Shown here: positions 62,975-64,000 of the stretch, piece after piece
How positions within the stretch are numbered: the stretch's first letter is position 1
Layout of the letters: every line of letters starts with the position of its first letter
Assembly (NCBI GenBank): GCA_903928445.1
Contig: CAIYRB010000039.1
Coordinates: forward strand, 1-64,000
DNA length: 64,000 nt
Direction: 5' to 3'
Source of the DNA: an uncultured Pseudomonadota bacterium
Lineage (GTDB): Bacteria > Bdellovibrionota_B > Oligoflexia > Oligoflexales > CAIYRB01
Made by a program: the position numbers and the translations under genes
The notes under the pieces: generated by a model
The model's input: the letters and a program-made list of their open reading frames with translations, nothing else
Told to the model about the DNA's origin: nothing
Database searches by the model: none

Positions 62975-63339
62975 CACGTAGCTCCTGATCACGGAGGGGG
63001 GAGGGGGCGGGGGAGACCCGCAAAAAAAGGATGTTCTTGCCGAACCGTGCAATAATTACAAGAATGGTTTGATCACACCACCCATTTCAAAGCCTTGCTG
63101 CTTAAGCACGTTCGTGGTCAGAGCCGCCCGAGTTTCTCACCTCTGAGCCCAAACCCCTTGATATTACTGCGGTGGGCAGCAAAAAAAGGCCGTAAGTGCA
63201 GGGCTCACGCACTTAAATTGCCGGCCATGCCGTTAGTCTAAAATTTCTGCGCCTCCATAACTCTGCGCTTCTGTGGCTGAATTTAATGAACGTACGACCC
63301 TGCGAATGGCCAGTTTGGAGCCCGAGAAGTTGAGCTCGT
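62975..63339. other. Intergenic region before glycerate kinase remnant
   Basis: 365 bases without a convincing gene. It includes a G/C-rich run near 62994-63015 and a terminator hairpin at 63181-63215 (listed separately). Nothing else stands out. Confidence 0.5.
63181..63215 (-). terminator. Terminator-like hairpin, minus strand
   Basis: On the minus strand TAAGTGC and GCACTTA enclose a 9-base loop, followed five bases later by seven T. It would end a minus-strand transcript arriving from the glycerate kinase remnant. Confidence 0.55.
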
Positions 63340-63573
63340 TTACCAACGACATGGGTGGACACCTGTTAGACCCTGCCGCTCAACACCTGAGCAAGATTGC
63401 CAAGCGCTGACCACCGCCTCCATCGTCCCTTCACCGCCGTCGGCCATGGGGAAGCAATGGACCGTGGCATCGGGCACCACGGCTCTGATACCAATCTCCA
63501 TGGCCTGGCACACCTGCGGTGAGCTGAGGCTACCCTTAAACGAATCGGGTGCGACGAGGATGCGAAGCGTCAT
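63340..63573 (-). pseudogene. Glycerate kinase N-terminal fragment
   Basis: The first 60 residues (RILVAPDSFKGSLSSPQ, then FPMADGGEGTMEAVVSAW) are clearly the N-terminus of glycerate kinase (GlxK/GarK family, usually about 370-380 residues). After residue 60 the sequence diverges (SCSGVERQGLTGVHPCRW) and stops at 77. No continuation was found in the other frames downstream, so the gene is truncated, probably by insertion or deletion near 63390. A terminator follows 125 bases later. It would not encode an active kinase. Confidence 0.75.
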
Positions 63574-63635
63574 AACAACGGCTGGCCTCAGAGTGTCTGG
63601 ACTCAGGCCATCCTATGCAAAAGACCGTGTCGCTG

Positions 63636-64000
63636 CTACAGCTGAGTCGGCATCGCGCCAAAGCTCACCACTTGGCCGTTGGCATTGAGGGCAAAGGCGC
63701 CGCTTAAGAAGTCGCGGATGTGCGGTAACCAATCATCTGCCGTCTCTTGATGGAAGCCGACGACGACGATGCGCTCTTCGCCACTGGCCTGCGCTTCGGC
63801 CAGGTTGGCCTTGAGCACGGTGAGCATCTGCGCTCCGCTCATATAATCAGCCAGGCAACCATTATCGGGTACTTCGAGGAGTGCGCCGTGTTTCGTGGTA
63901 AGCAGGTAGGGCTGACTGGTTTGGGTGATGCCAGTCCAGGTTTGGACCGCCCATTGATAGAGCGGGTAATTGTAGAGTCTAGCGTGCAGAAACTCGGCAG
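63636..64000 (-). CDS. Unknown protein, N-terminus beyond window
   Basis: An open frame on the minus strand runs from the window edge to a stop at 63636 with no interruption (about 121 residues visible, from AEFLHARLYNYPLYQW to FGAMPTQL). A Met at 63842 is internal, since the frame stays open upstream to the edge and reads as plausible coding sequence. No family is recognised. It has no membrane segment in the visible part. The glycerate kinase remnant follows 62 bases downstream on the same strand. Confidence 0.65.
   Translation of the reverse strand, partial: AEFLHARLYNYPLYQWAVQTWTGITQTSQPYLLTTKHGALLEVPDNGCLADYMSGAQMLTVLKANLAEAQASGEERIVVVGFHQETADDWLPHIRDFLSGAFALNANGQVVSFGAMPTQL

Overview
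The window looks like chromosomal DNA of a Gram-negative, deltaproteobacteria-like organism, most likely Bdellovibrionota/Oligoflexia or Myxococcota. The reasons are a moderately high G+C content, many lipoproteins and outer-membrane barrels, an eight-gene AglRQS/Glt-like envelope machine, an orphan FliG paralogue, and a giant c-type cytochrome lipoprotein paired with a DUF1501 protein. This assignment is an inference from gene content. No rRNA, tRNA, CRISPR array, prophage or intact transposase was recognised.

Layout: 0.3-1.0 kb holds two small unknown genes that converge and overlap. 1.2-3.6 kb has a sodium:solute symporter with a small membrane partner. 3.7-8.9 kb holds a HAD phosphatase, IlvE, a secreted protein behind a sigma-28-like promoter, and an M3 oligopeptidase. 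8.9-12.1 kb is an ABC exporter-type set with a DUF3299 protein, next to two short tandem-repeat arrays. 12.4-14.6 kb carries a FliG paralogue and a DedA protein. 14.8-18.0 kb has a PA14 lipoprotein, a LysM/M23 lipoprotein and SurE. 18.0-28.9 kb is the Agl/Glt-like operon on the minus strand. 29.2-33.3 kb has an ATPase-type regulator, an outer-membrane barrel, Icd, an SH3b lipoprotein and a thioredoxin. 33.5-39.4 kb is an iron-type ABC importer, a glycosyltransferase and a STAS/zinc-ribbon protein. 39.4-43.7 kb has a MITE-like element, a Cys-repeat lipoprotein, SufU, a J-domain protein, a HAMP-like protein and a PglI-like protein. 43.8-54.7 kb has P5C dehydrogenase, peroxiredoxin, the giant cytochrome/DUF1501 pair and a barrel. 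54.8-61.0 kb has an ATP-grasp enzyme, an exonuclease, PyrC, a CGFS glutaredoxin and a trans-sulfuration enzyme. 61.4-62.1 kb is a second copy of the convergent pair. 62.3-64.0 kb has a uridine kinase, a glycerate kinase fragment and an ORF cut by the window edge.

The most unusual feature is the duplicated convergent pair. At both ends of the window a 113-codon gene and a 131-codon gene face each other, overlap by exactly 72 bases in the same antisense phase, and span exactly 666 bases from start to start. The 131-residue proteins are 52/131 identical and the 113-residue proteins 27/113 identical, both without gaps. The copies have therefore diverged a lot while keeping the overlap and every length. 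I do not recognise either protein family.

Other recurring signals are sigma-28-like promoters (three good, one weak), one of them in front of a pair member; a two-hairpin repeat found directly after stop codons at four loci; and a GGGGTCAGTCAC-ended element that appears to have truncated a repeat lipoprotein. Start codons were often moved downstream of the longest ORF, on the basis of Shine-Dalgarno spacing, signal peptides or paralogue alignment; each entry says so.
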